64,000 bases of DNA, taken from NCBI RefSeq assembly GCF_000876015.1, contig NZ_BBQM01000015.1, positions 248,001 through 312,000 on the forward strand, in the 5' to 3' direction. The notes under the pieces are model-generated. The model was not told where the DNA came from, searched no databases, and was given only the letters and a program-made list of their open reading frames with translations. The stretch is from Cupriavidus basilensis. GTDB lineage: Bacteria > Pseudomonadota > Gammaproteobacteria > Burkholderiales > Burkholderiaceae. Positions 1 to 7,907 of the stretch are shown here, in pieces (position 1 is the first letter of the stretch; each line of letters starts with the position of its first letter). The translations under genes were made by a program, and so were the position numbers.

Positions 1-843
1 CCCGATGCAGGCGAAGTTGAGCACGCACAGCAGCGGCAGCCACCAGCCGGCCGCGGCCCGCCGCCGCGCCGCCGCGGTCCAGCGCGCGAACACGGTGCCG
101 AGCGCGCCCAGCAGCGGCCCGGCCAGCGCGGCCCACGCCAGCAGCGCGGGCGTCACCGGATAGTGCGGCACCAGGTATTGCGGATGATTGCCGAGCCCCG
201 CGCGCGCCACCAGCGCGGCCAGGCACGAGGTAGTGAGCGCGGCCAGCACCGCGCGCCAGCCCGCCGTGGCGAGCAGCGCTTCGAGCACGAACACCGCGCC
301 GGCCAGCGGCACGTTGTACACCGCCGCCAGGCCGGCGCCCGCGCCGCACGCCACCAGCAGGCGCGCGTGCGTGGCGGGCAGGGCGAGGCGGCGCGCCAGC
401 ACGCCGGCCAGCATCGCGGCCAGCTCGCGCGGCGCCACCTCGCGGCCGAGCGGCGAGCCCAGCGCCACGGTGATGACCTGCAGCAGCGCGTGGCAGGTGG
501 TGGCGAACGGCGGCAGCCAGGCTTCGGCCCGCACCGCGCGCGCGATGCCGCGCAGCGGCTGGCACCAGCGGTACACGGCCCACCAGCCCGCGCCGGCGAC
601 GATGCCGCACAGGCACAGCACCGCCACGCGCCGCAGCGGAGAGGATTGCGTCACGCCTTGCAGGAAGCTCTCGGAAGCCAGCGCGCCGTAGCCGTAGGCG
701 AGGTGCTGCACGAAGTGGAGCAGGGTGGCCACGGCGAGGCCGACCACGCCGCCGGCCACGCCGGTGGCCAGCAGCGCGAGCGGCCAGCGCAGCAGGCCGG
801 CGGCACGCGCCGCGCCGCCGCCGCTGTCACTGCGCGGCGGCAT
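1..843 (-). CDS. ClC-family chloride channel or H+/Cl- antiporter, C-terminus beyond the window edge
   Basis: Integral membrane protein that would move chloride across the inner membrane. The first 281 residues are visible and the frame is open to base 1, so the C-terminus lies outside the window. Two ClC signatures can be read: GSPLGREVAPRE at residues 129-140 (the pore motif holding the gating glutamate, Glu135) and AAVYNVPLAGAVFVLE at 173-188. The usual GREGP is GREVAP here, a variant to note; whether it alters gating or coupling cannot be told. The start ATG at 843-841 overlaps the end of the DUF3331 gene by 17 bases, implying translational coupling. Family identity is firm; channel versus antiporter is not decided. 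Confidence 0.85.
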   Translation of the reverse strand, partial: MPPRSDSGGGAARAAGLLRWPLALLATGVAGGVVGLAVATLLHFVQHLAYGYGALASESFLQGVTQSSPLRRVAVLCLCGIVAGAGWWAVYRWCQPLRGIARAVRAEAWLPPFATTCHALLQVITVALGSPLGREVAPRELAAMLAGVLARRLALPATHARLLVACGAGAGLAAVYNVPLAGAVFVLEALLATAGWRAVLAALTTSCLAALVARAGLGNHPQYLVPHYPVTPALLAWAALAGPLLGALGTVFARWTAAARRRAAAGWWLPLLCVLNFACIG

Positions 844-1231
844 CGAGCACGGTTGCCAGGATCATGGCATCGGCATTGCGCGGGCGCGGGCGGCACGGGC
901 GCGGCTTGTAGATGGCGTCGCCCGGCGCGATGGCCTGCCCGCTCATGGCGCACACGCCGGCCGCGCGCGCGGTGGCGGCGTCCCATTCCTGGTCGCCGTA
1001 GCGGCAGTGGGTGGCGTCGCGCCAGGCCAGCGTGGCGGTGCCGGGGCCGGGCCGGTCGATCACGCTGATCAGCGCGCCGTAGTAGCCGCGCGCGGCGCGC
1101 GGCGCGGCGTTCGCGCACGGCGGCGCGAGGCCCTCCGCGCGGGCCGACAGCAGGCGCAGGGCCTGCTGCCAGGGATCGGCGGCGCGCGGGGCGGGGGCGC
1201 CGCGGTCGGTGACGTTGCTGTCGGCTGGCAT
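827..1231 (-). CDS. DUF3331 domain protein
   Basis: A 134-residue protein of unknown function. The C-terminal two thirds (from about residue 50, GALISVIDRPGPG onward) has the Trp/Arg/Cys pattern of DUF3331, a family I know mainly from Burkholderia and relatives: WRDATHCRYGDQEW, then GVCAMSGQAIAPGDAIYKPR, then a closing segment ending MILATVLDAAAQ. The two cysteines flanking the conserved block could bind metal, but there is no direct evidence. No signal peptide or membrane segment is seen, so it is probably cytoplasmic. It lies 62 bases downstream of the AraC regulator gene on the same strand and overlaps the ClC gene, so all three may be co-transcribed. Confidence 0.75.
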   Translation of the reverse strand: MPADSNVTDRGAPAPRAADPWQQALRLLSARAEGLAPPCANAAPRAARGYYGALISVIDRPGPGTATLAWRDATHCRYGDQEWDAATARAAGVCAMSGQAIAPGDAIYKPRPCRPRPRNADAMILATVLDAAAQ

Positions 1232-1293
1232 GTCGACACCTCCGGTTCGGGATGGCCTGGCGCGCGCCGCGCGGCGGCGGCGCATCATGCGGA

Positions 1294-2244
1294 TCAGGCG
1301 GCCTTGCGCTCGAGGCCGCTCTTGACCTTCCAGTTGTAGGGCGTCTCGCCCACGAAGCGCTTGAACACCGTGGTGAAGTGCGACTGCGAGCGGAAGCCGC
1401 AGCCCAGCGCCACGTCGAGCATGGTCTGGCCGCTGGCGCCGAGCAGCACCTGGGCCCGCTCGATGCGCCGGCGCAGCAGGTATTCGTGCGGGCGCAGCCC
1501 GGTGGCGAGGCGGAACTGCGCGGCGAAATGCATGCGCGTGAGGCCGGCGCTGTCGGCGATGTCGGCCAGGCCGATGGCTTCCGACAGATGGGCGTCGATA
1601 TAGTCGGTGGCGCGGCGCAGGCGCCACGCGGGCAGCGCGGTCATGTTGCGTCCCCTGGGCGCGGCCTGCTGGAAGTGGCGCGCCACCAGCCGCGAGACGA
1701 TGGCCAGGCTCACGCTGTCGGTGAAGATGCGGCCCGCGCCGCCGTCCCGCGTCTGCGCCACCGCCAGCGCCTGTCCCAGCCGCTCGAGCGCGCCGTCCTG
1801 CACCAGGCGCGGATCGCCGAGCACGATGTCGCCGGCATGCGCGTGGCCGAACAGGTCCTGGTAGCACTCGGCCAGCACGGCCTGCGAGGCGTACAGGTGG
1901 AGCACGTCGCTGGGCGCGTCGAAGGTGGCGCGCACCGCCACGCGCGGCGCGGTGACTTGCACCACGCCCGCGGTCACGCGGCCGGACACCACCACGCGGC
2001 TGGCGTGCGTGAACGTCAGCGAGGTGCATTTCAGGCTCATGGCGATGCAGTGGTGCGCGTCGTTGCCGGGATGGGCCACCGCGCAGGGCGCGCCGGCGCG
2101 GCGCGTCCAGCGCGACACCGGCACCACGCCATGCGCCGCGCCGCCGGGCGAGCGCCAGGCGCTTTCCTGGTCGATGGGGCAGCGGGACGGCGCCGGCGCG
2201 AGGTCTTCCGGGGCGGGGTGGCACGCGAGCGGGGCATGGAACAT
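1294..2244 (-). CDS. AraC-family transcriptional regulator
   Basis: 316-residue DNA-binding regulator. The last ~105 residues carry the two AraC helix-turn-helix units: ATDYIDAHLSEAIGLADIAD leading into the first recognition helix, and the typical second-unit signature MLDVALGCGFRSQSHFTTVF near residue 280. The N-terminal ~200 residues form a ligand or sensor domain with no family match I can name. The length is usual for AraC proteins. It heads a minus-strand series with DUF3331 and ClC genes, which it may control; the effector is unknown. The ATG at 2244 is the first in-frame start. Confidence 0.85.
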   Translation of the reverse strand: MFHAPLACHPAPEDLAPAPSRCPIDQESAWRSPGGAAHGVVPVSRWTRRAGAPCAVAHPGNDAHHCIAMSLKCTSLTFTHASRVVVSGRVTAGVVQVTAPRVAVRATFDAPSDVLHLYASQAVLAECYQDLFGHAHAGDIVLGDPRLVQDGALERLGQALAVAQTRDGGAGRIFTDSVSLAIVSRLVARHFQQAAPRGRNMTALPAWRLRRATDYIDAHLSEAIGLADIADSAGLTRMHFAAQFRLATGLRPHEYLLRRRIERAQVLLGASGQTMLDVALGCGFRSQSHFTTVFKRFVGETPYNWKVKSGLERKAA

Positions 2245-2608
2245 GATGGACCTCGATGTGGGTTCTGGATGGGGGCGGGACGTCGGTCCGCGATGGATTC
2301 AAGGTATCGCAGCGCCGGGCGGGCCACCAGCCCTACGAACGGTTGCGGGCGGCGTCGGATGGTTTGCGCGATTCATACCTAGGTTTAGCTTGCGGCGCGG
2401 CGGGCGCCTGTGCTGCTGACACGGGCGTATGCTGTCTGGTGACCGGCGCGGCCACGCTGGTGTGGGAAAGCCGGCTCAGCTACGCGCTGCTGAACCGCGA
2501 GGCGCAGAGCGCGCTCGCGCGCAGCCGCGAGACGCCGGTGCCCGCCATGCCCGACCGCTGAACCGGCCTTCGCATCGACCACCGACCCCGCACGCACACG
2601 GAGACGCC
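2245..2608. other. Divergent intergenic region between AraC and winged-helix genes
   Basis: 364 bases separating the divergent starts at 2244 and 2609. It presumably holds both promoters. An AT-richer patch near 2375-2395 is the only likely core-promoter stretch. An open frame from 2256 to 2561 ends in a short amphipathic peptide (TLVWESRLSYALLNREAQSA), but it has no ribosome binding site or convincing start, so I do not call it a gene. Confidence 0.4.
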
Positions 2609-2911
2609 ATGACCGGCCAGGACCCGCACGCCAACCCGGACCCGGACTGGGACCCCCAGGCGCACACCGCGCTGCTGAGCATCCTCGCGGTGTGCTGGGA
2701 GGCCGGCCAGGCCGGCGATGGCCGCGCCATGTCGCTGGCGCGCCTGCGCAAGCGCGCCGGCCTGCCGATGAGCGAGCTGCGGCGCACGCTGGTGGATCTC
2801 GAGGAAGGAAACCTGCTGGCCGTGCGCATGGAGCCGGACGGCGCCACCGGCACGGTCTGGCTGACCGAGGGCGGCACGGCGCTGTGCAGGGAGCTGTTCG
2901 GCGCGGCGTGA
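2609..2911 (+). CDS. Small winged-helix-like protein
   Basis: 100-residue soluble protein, function unknown. After an acidic, Asp/Pro-rich leader (DPHANPDPDWDPQ), residues ~18-95 read like a compact winged helix: a helix with a central Trp (LLSILAVCWEAG), then MSLARLRKRAGLPMSELRRT as helix-turn-helix, and the wing-like LLAVRMEPDGATGTVWLTE. GGAG sits 5-9 bases before the ATG and supports this start. It lies beside fdhD, converging with it, and could be a local regulator; that is inference. It was not matched to a named family. Confidence 0.65.
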   Translation: MTGQDPHANPDPDWDPQAHTALLSILAVCWEAGQAGDGRAMSLARLRKRAGLPMSELRRTLVDLEEGNLLAVRMEPDGATGTVWLTEGGTALCRELFGAA

Positions 2912-2950
2912 GCGCCGCCGCCCGCCACCCCGGTCGTTGCGTCGGGGCGC

Positions 2951-3823
2951 TCAGCAGTGTGCGAGCGCCTCGCCGGCGAACTCGGAGAGGCTGTCGCGCC
3001 GGCAGAAGCTCAGCAGCCGCATGCCGGCCTGCCGCGCGATGCCGATCGCCAGCGAGGTCGGCGCCGAGATCGTGGCCAGCGCCGGGATCTGCATGCGCGC
3101 GGCCTTGCGCACCAGTTCGTAGCTGGCGCGGCTGGACATGAAGACGAAACCCTGGCGCAGGTCGGCGCGCGCCAGCGCGAGCTGGCCGATCAGCTTGTCC
3201 AGCGCGTTGTGGCGGCCCACGTCTTCCATCACGCGCAGCACTCCGCCGTCCGGCGCGCACCACGCCGCGGCGTGGATGCCGCCGGTCTCGCGCATCAGCG
3301 GCTGGTGCGCCGGCAGATCGCGCGCGGCGCGCCAGACCGCCTCGGGCAGGATCTCGGCGCGGCCCGGCACCGGCGCCAGCGGCGCCGGCGCGAGATCGAG
3401 CAGCGCCAGGCTTTCCAGCCCGCACACGCCGCAGCCGGTGCGCCCGGCCAGGCTGCGGCGGCGCTGCTTGAGCAGCAGGAAGGCTTCCTGCGCGATGCGG
3501 AGCCGCACCTCGGCGCCGTTCTCATGCATGGCGAGCTCGATGTCGAAGATGTCCGAGGCGGCCCCGACGATGCCCTCGGTCAGCGCGAAGCCCACCGCGA
3601 ACGCCTCGAGGTCGCGCGGGGTGGTCATCATCACCGCGTGCGAGATGCCGTTGAAGACCAGCGCCACCGGGAATTCCTCGGCCACGCGGTCGCGGCCGGG
3701 GCGGGAGAAGCCGGGGCCGTGGCGCACCACCGCGCAGGCGATGCTGCCGGCGCGCTCGTCGCCTTCGTCGTTCTGGCCGCCGGGGCCGCGGCGCGCGGCG
3801 GGCGGGTTGGTCGTCTCGGGCAT
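2951..3823 (-). CDS. fdhD: FdhD, formate dehydrogenase accessory sulfurtransferase
   Basis: 290-residue cytoplasmic protein needed for active formate dehydrogenases. In the characterised family it passes sulfur from a cysteine desulfurase to the molybdenum cofactor. The family's Cys-X2-Cys loop is present as GCGVCG (Cys131 and Cys134), and the conserved VMEDVGRHNALDKLIG block and SSRASYELVRKAA segment follow in order. Length is normal. It is separated by 11 bases from the bestrophin-like gene upstream, so the two form an operon. A molybdopterin oxidoreductase of the FdhF/YdeP type starts divergently at 5023 and is the likely client. Confidence 0.95.
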   Translation of the reverse strand: MPETTNPPAARRGPGGQNDEGDERAGSIACAVVRHGPGFSRPGRDRVAEEFPVALVFNGISHAVMMTTPRDLEAFAVGFALTEGIVGAASDIFDIELAMHENGAEVRLRIAQEAFLLLKQRRRSLAGRTGCGVCGLESLALLDLAPAPLAPVPGRAEILPEAVWRAARDLPAHQPLMRETGGIHAAAWCAPDGGVLRVMEDVGRHNALDKLIGQLALARADLRQGFVFMSSRASYELVRKAARMQIPALATISAPTSLAIGIARQAGMRLLSFCRRDSLSEFAGEALAHC

Positions 3824-3834
3824 GGCGGGCTTCC

Positions 3835-4755
3835 TCAGGTCAGGTGGTAGGCGCGCACGGGCGTGGCCGCGGGCGGCAGTTCGAGCTCGCACAGTTCCAG
3901 CAGCGAGCGTTCGATGCCGTTCGTGATGGCGTCCAGCGCGAGGTTGTTCGGCGCCAGGCCGAACGGCTCGGCGATGTCGCTGGCGATCGCCTCCAGCGCG
4001 ATCAGCGTGTACGACACGAAGATGGCGATCAGCGGCGTGGCTATGCCGATGGAGTCGACCAGCCCGAACGGCAGCAGCATGCAGTAGGCGTACACCGTGC
4101 GATGGAGCAGCACGCCGTAGGCGAACGGGATCGGCGTGGAGGCGATACGCTCGCAGCCGCCCACCACCTCGCCAAGGCGGTCGAGCTGGCGGTCCAGCAT
4201 CCACAGCTGGGTGCCGGTGATGCCCAGGCGCCGGTGCGAGGCCGCCAGCGCCGCGCGCAGCGCGTTGAGCTGCGCCACCGGCTTGTACTGCTTGGCGGCC
4301 AGCGCCGCCGCCGCGTGCGCGGGCAGCAGGCGCCACAGGTCGGCGGCGGGGCTGGTGCCGCGCAACTGGTGCTTCAGCGCGCAGGCGAAGGCGACGATGC
4401 CGCGCGCGAAGGCCGCGCCGTCGAACGCGCCGTCCACCGGCGCGGCGTAGCACAGCGCCTGCGACGCCAGCGTGCGCGAGGCGATGAACAGGTGGCCCCA
4501 CAGCTTGCGCGCTTCCCAGTAGCGGTCGTAGCTGGCGTTGTTGCGGAACGCCAGGAAGATGGTCAGCGCCACGCCGCACAGGGTGAAGGGAACGGCATTG
4601 AGCGGGATCTTCTCGCCCAGCACGCGCCCGCCGGTGGCCACCGCGAGCCCGCTCACCAGCGCCATGAAGACCAGCTGCGGAATGATGTCCTGGAGCACCG
4701 AGCCGTTCCAGACGAACAGCATGCGAAACCAGTTCTGCGGGGGTCGGACGATCAC
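3835..4755 (-). CDS. Bestrophin/UPF0187 family membrane channel
   Basis: 306-residue membrane protein of the bacterial bestrophin family, pentameric anion or cation channels of the inner membrane. The start VIVRPPQNWFRMLFVWNGSV and the LAFRNNASYDRYWEARKLWG block after the second hydrophobic segment are family hallmarks, and the C-terminal IAEPFGLAPNNLALDAI matches the usual ending. The start is a GTG at 4755; no in-frame ATG lies near, and starting at MIVRPP is what relatives do. It shares an operon with fdhD (11-base gap). A role in ion balance for the adjoining redox system is a guess. Confidence 0.9.
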   Translation of the reverse strand: MIVRPPQNWFRMLFVWNGSVLQDIIPQLVFMALVSGLAVATGGRVLGEKIPLNAVPFTLCGVALTIFLAFRNNASYDRYWEARKLWGHLFIASRTLASQALCYAAPVDGAFDGAAFARGIVAFACALKHQLRGTSPAADLWRLLPAHAAAALAAKQYKPVAQLNALRAALAASHRRLGITGTQLWMLDRQLDRLGEVVGGCERIASTPIPFAYGVLLHRTVYAYCMLLPFGLVDSIGIATPLIAIFVSYTLIALEAIASDIAEPFGLAPNNLALDAITNGIERSLLELCELELPPAATPVRAYHLT

Positions 4756-4857
4756 GGTGCGGGCCTTGGGGACGGTGGAATGGCGGGTGTGACGGAACAG
4801 GGCCGCAGCGTAGCGCGCCGCGCCGCGGCTGTATTCGCGCCGCCCGCGCGTTCTTCC

Positions 4858-4925
4858 GATTCGCACGGTGGCGGCGTGGTGGCGGCGTGATGGCGGCCCG
4901 CCGTCCGCGCGGTGCCGTGCGAATC
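4858..4925. promoter_or_regulatory. 11-bp inverted repeat in the fdhD/ydeP divergent promoter region
   Basis: GATTCGCACGG at 4858-4868 is repeated perfectly inverted at 4915-4925, with centres 57 bases apart. It lies between the divergent starts at 4755 (bestrophin-fdhD) and 5023 (YdeP-type oxidoreductase). Two half-sites at this spacing could bind a regulator looping or covering both promoters. No regulator gene is adjacent, so the binding partner is unknown. Confidence 0.4.
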
Positions 4926-5022
4926 CGACATCGGCGGGCCGCCGCGAAAGCCGCCCGCCGCCGCGCGCACTAACCTGCCGCCACTGACGCAACCGCGCTG
5001 TACGGAAACCCGGAGCCTCGCC

Positions 5023-7341
5023 ATGAGCAGCAAGCCGAAAGCACGCATCGAACCCTATACGCACCCCGCCGCCGGCTGGGGCGCGCTCAAGTACGTGGCG
5101 ATCAACCTGCTCAAGGAGCGGGTGGCCGGCGGCAACTACCGCACGCTGTTCCGCCAGAACCAGCCGGACGGCTTCGACTGCCCGGGCTGCGCGTGGCCCG
5201 ACCGCGAGCACGCCTCGACCTTCGAGTTCTGCGAGAACGGCGTCAAGGCGGTGGCCGCCGAGGCCACCTCCAAGCGCGTGACGCCGGCGTTCCTGGCGCG
5301 CCACACGGTCGAGGCGCTGATGAAGCAGACCGACTACGAGCTGGAGCAGCACGGCCGCCTGACCGATCCGGTGGTCTACGACCCGTCGAGCGACACCTAC
5401 CGGGCAATCGCCTGGGACGAGGCCTTCGCGCTGATCGGCAGCCACCTGCGCGCGCTGCCCGACGCCGACCGGGCCGCGTTCTACACCTCCGGGCGGGCCA
5501 GCAACGAAGCCGCCTTCCTGTACCAGCTGTTCGCGCGCGTCTACGGCACCAACAATTTTCCCGACTGCTCCAACATGTGCCACGAGGCCACCAGCCGCGG
5601 CATGCCGCTGACCGTGGGCGTGGGCAAGGGCACCGTCACGCTGGACGATTTCGAGCACGCCGACACCATCCTGATCTTCGGCCAGAACCCGGCCACCAAC
5701 CATCCGCGCATGCTCGGCGAGCTGCGCGAATGCGCCAGGCGCGGCGCTACCCTGGTTTCGATCAACCCGCTGCGCGAGCGCGGGCTGGAGCGCTTCACCA
5801 GCCCGCAGCACCCGATGGAAATGCTGACCATGTCGAGCACGCAGATCTGCTCGGTGTTCGTGCAGCCGCGCATCGGCGGCGACTACGCGCTCATCAAGGG
5901 CGTGGCCAAGCGCGTGGTGGAGCTCGACGACGAGGCCGTGGCCGCCGGCCGGCCGCGCGTGCTCGACACCGGCTTCATCGCCGCTCACACCACCGGCTTC
6001 GAGGCGTTCGCGGCCGACCTGCGCGCCGAGCCGTGGGGCGTGATCGAGCGCGAGTCCGGCGTGCCGCGCGAGGACATCGAGGGCCTGGCGCTGATCTACG
6101 CGCGCGGCCAGCGCGTGATCTGCACCTGGGGCATGGGCCTGACCCAGCACAAGCATTCGGTGCAGACCATCCAGATGCTCACCAACCTGATGATGCTGCG
6201 CGGGAACATCGGCCGCGAGGGCGCGGGCCTGTGCCCGGTGCGCGGCCACTCCAACGTGCAGGGCAACCGCACCGTGGGCATCGAGGAAAAGCCGGCCGCG
6301 GCGTTCCTCGACAAGCTCGGCGAGGTGTTCGCGTTCTCGCCGCCGCGCCATCACGGCTACGACGTGGTGGAGACCATCGCGGCCATGCTCGCCGGCAAGG
6401 TCAAGGTGTTCGTCGGGCTGGGCGGCAACTTCGCCGCGGCCACGCCGGACACGCCGCGCACCTGGGACGCGCTGCGCTCGTGCGACCTCACCGTGCACAT
6501 CGCCACCAAGCTCAACCGCAGCCACCTGGTGCACGGCAAGGCCGCGCTGATCCTGCCCACGCTGGGCCGCACCGAGATCGACATGCAGAACGGCGTGGCG
6601 CAGGGCGTCACCGTGGAGGACTCGGTGGCGATGGTGCACGTCTCCTACGGCATGAACCGCCCGGCCTCGCCCAACCTGATGTCCGAGACCGCCATCGTCG
6701 CGCGCATGGCGCGCGCCACGCTCGGCGACGCGCTGGTGCCGTGGCTGTGGTACGCCGAGGACTACGCGCGCATCCGCGACAAGATCGCGGCGGTGGTGGA
6801 CGGCTTCGAGGACTACAACGCGCGCATCGCCCACCCGGGCGGCTTCCACCTGCGCGTGGCCGCGCGCGAGCGCGAATGGCACACGCCCTCGGGCAAGGCG
6901 GTGTTCCTGGTCAACCCGCTCAGCGCCGACACCCCCATCGCGCGGGCGCGCGCGCAGCACGGCGAGCGCCTGATGACGCTGATGACCACGCGCTCGCACG
7001 ACCAGTACAACACCACCGTCTACGCGCTGGACGACCGCTACCGCGGCGTGTTCGGCCAGCGCCGCGTGGTCTTCATCAACCGCGACGACCTGGCGCTGCT
7101 CGGCTTCGCGGCCGGCGACTGGGTGGACATGACCACGGTCTGGGACGACGGCATCGCGCGCCGCGCCGACGGTTTCCTGCTGGTCGAGTACGATATCCCG
7201 CGCGGCTGCATCGGCGCGTATTATCCCGAGACCAACCCGCTGGTGCCGCTGGACAGCGTGGCCGACCTCTGCAACACGCCGACCTCGAAATCCATCCCGG
7301 TGCTGCTGCACCGTACCGCCGCGCCGCGCGCGGCCGGCTGA
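5023..7341 (+). CDS. FdhF/YdeP-family molybdopterin oxidoreductase
   Basis: 772-residue cytoplasmic enzyme of the FdhF/YdeP group of molybdopterin guanine dinucleotide oxidoreductases; the substrate is unproven (formate-like in relatives). The N-terminal GWGALKYVAINLLKER and CPGCAWPDREH (Cys53, Cys56) are typical of this group, followed by SNMCHEATSRGMPLTVGVGK, the cofactor-binding IFGQNPATNHPRMLGEL, LGGNFAAATPDT, and the C-terminal molydopterin dinucleotide domain with FVNRDD-like FINRDDLALLGFAAGDWVDM. Length matches the family (~770). The ATG at 5023 starts the conserved reading; an ATG at 4912 would add 37 unlike residues. The nitrate-reductase-associated gene follows after 23 bases, and fdhD is divergent. 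Confidence 0.92.
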   Translation: MSSKPKARIEPYTHPAAGWGALKYVAINLLKERVAGGNYRTLFRQNQPDGFDCPGCAWPDREHASTFEFCENGVKAVAAEATSKRVTPAFLARHTVEALMKQTDYELEQHGRLTDPVVYDPSSDTYRAIAWDEAFALIGSHLRALPDADRAAFYTSGRASNEAAFLYQLFARVYGTNNFPDCSNMCHEATSRGMPLTVGVGKGTVTLDDFEHADTILIFGQNPATNHPRMLGELRECARRGATLVSINPLRERGLERFTSPQHPMEMLTMSSTQICSVFVQPRIGGDYALIKGVAKRVVELDDEAVAAGRPRVLDTGFIAAHTTGFEAFAADLRAEPWGVIERESGVPREDIEGLALIYARGQRVICTWGMGLTQHKHSVQTIQMLTNLMMLRGNIGREGAGLCPVRGHSNVQGNRTVGIEEKPAAAFLDKLGEVFAFSPPRHHGYDVVETIAAMLAGKVKVFVGLGGNFAAATPDTPRTWDALRSCDLTVHIATKLNRSHLVHGKAALILPTLGRTEIDMQNGVAQGVTVEDSVAMVHVSYGMNRPASPNLMSETAIVARMARATLGDALVPWLWYAEDYARIRDKIAAVVDGFEDYNARIAHPGGFHLRVAAREREWHTPSGKAVFLVNPLSADTPIARARAQHGERLMTLMTTRSHDQYNTTVYALDDRYRGVFGQRRVVFINRDDLALLGFAAGDWVDMTTVWDDGIARRADGFLLVEYDIPRGCIGAYYPETNPLVPLDSVADLCNTPTSKSIPVLLHRTAAPRAAG

Positions 7342-7364
7342 CGCGCCTCCAGGAGACCACCACC

Positions 7365-7880
7365 ATGCCCACGGCACCGCAACCCGGCGTCACCTGCTTC
7401 GGCTTTCCGGCCGATGCCGAAGCCATGCAGTTCTGGCGCTACATTCCCATGAGCGTGCGCTTCGCGCTCGACCGCGCGGGCGTGACCATCGCGCTGTCGG
7501 AGTGGCAGGCGCTGCCGCTGCCCGCGCGCCGGCAGCTGGTGGCGGCGAGCCTGGACAGCGCGCGGGACGAGGATGGTGGTGGAGATGACGGTGACGATGA
7601 CGGTGGCGGCTTCGGGGCATTGCTCGACGCCGCCATGCGGCAGCACATCGGCCGCGCGCCGGCCGTGCTCGACGCCGCGCCCGATGCGTCGTGGCGCGCG
7701 CTCGACGCGCTGCCCGCCGCCGTGCTGGCGCAGTACGCATGGGCCGGCCTCGCGCCGGCCCCGGCCGAGGCGTGGCGGCGGCTGCCGCCGCTGGCGCGCT
7801 ACACGCTGGTCAAGATGTCGCGCAAGCCGCGCCCCAACGACGCCTTCGCGCTGGCGCTGGCCGAACTGCGGCTGCTGTAG
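7365..7880 (+). CDS. Nitrate reductase-associated protein family
   Basis: 171-residue protein matching the small family usually found beside nitrate reductase genes; its biochemical role is unknown. Visible family features are an FxF start (FGFPADAEA), FWRYIPMSVRFALDRAGVTI, LSEWQALPLPARRQL, and the C-terminal W-x-x-LPPLARYTLVKMSRK ending. Between the halves, at about residues 66-82, is an acidic-glycine run (DEDGGGDDGDDDGGG) encoded by a GAC/GGT-rich simple sequence; this looks like a local expansion. Here the partner is a YdeP-type molybdoenzyme, not an assimilatory nitrate reductase. The start is preceded by CAGGAG (7348 region). Confidence 0.85.
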   Translation: MPTAPQPGVTCFGFPADAEAMQFWRYIPMSVRFALDRAGVTIALSEWQALPLPARRQLVAASLDSARDEDGGGDDGDDDGGGFGALLDAAMRQHIGRAPAVLDAAPDASWRALDALPAAVLAQYAWAGLAPAPAEAWRRLPPLARYTLVKMSRKPRPNDAFALALAELRLL

Positions 7881-7907
7881 GCGGCCGCCGGCCGGCCGCC
7901 GGCCGGA

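Noticed and set aside
2256..2561. 101-codon plus-strand frame between AraC and the winged-helix gene
   Set aside because: Its start lies in the AraC promoter area without a ribosome binding site, and only the last ~40 residues look protein-like; not supported as a gene.
4756..7377. Minus-strand open frame upstream of and continuous with the bestrophin gene
   Set aside because: It mirrors the molybdoenzyme gene on plus; only the part below 4755 has bestrophin sequence, so the gene starts there.
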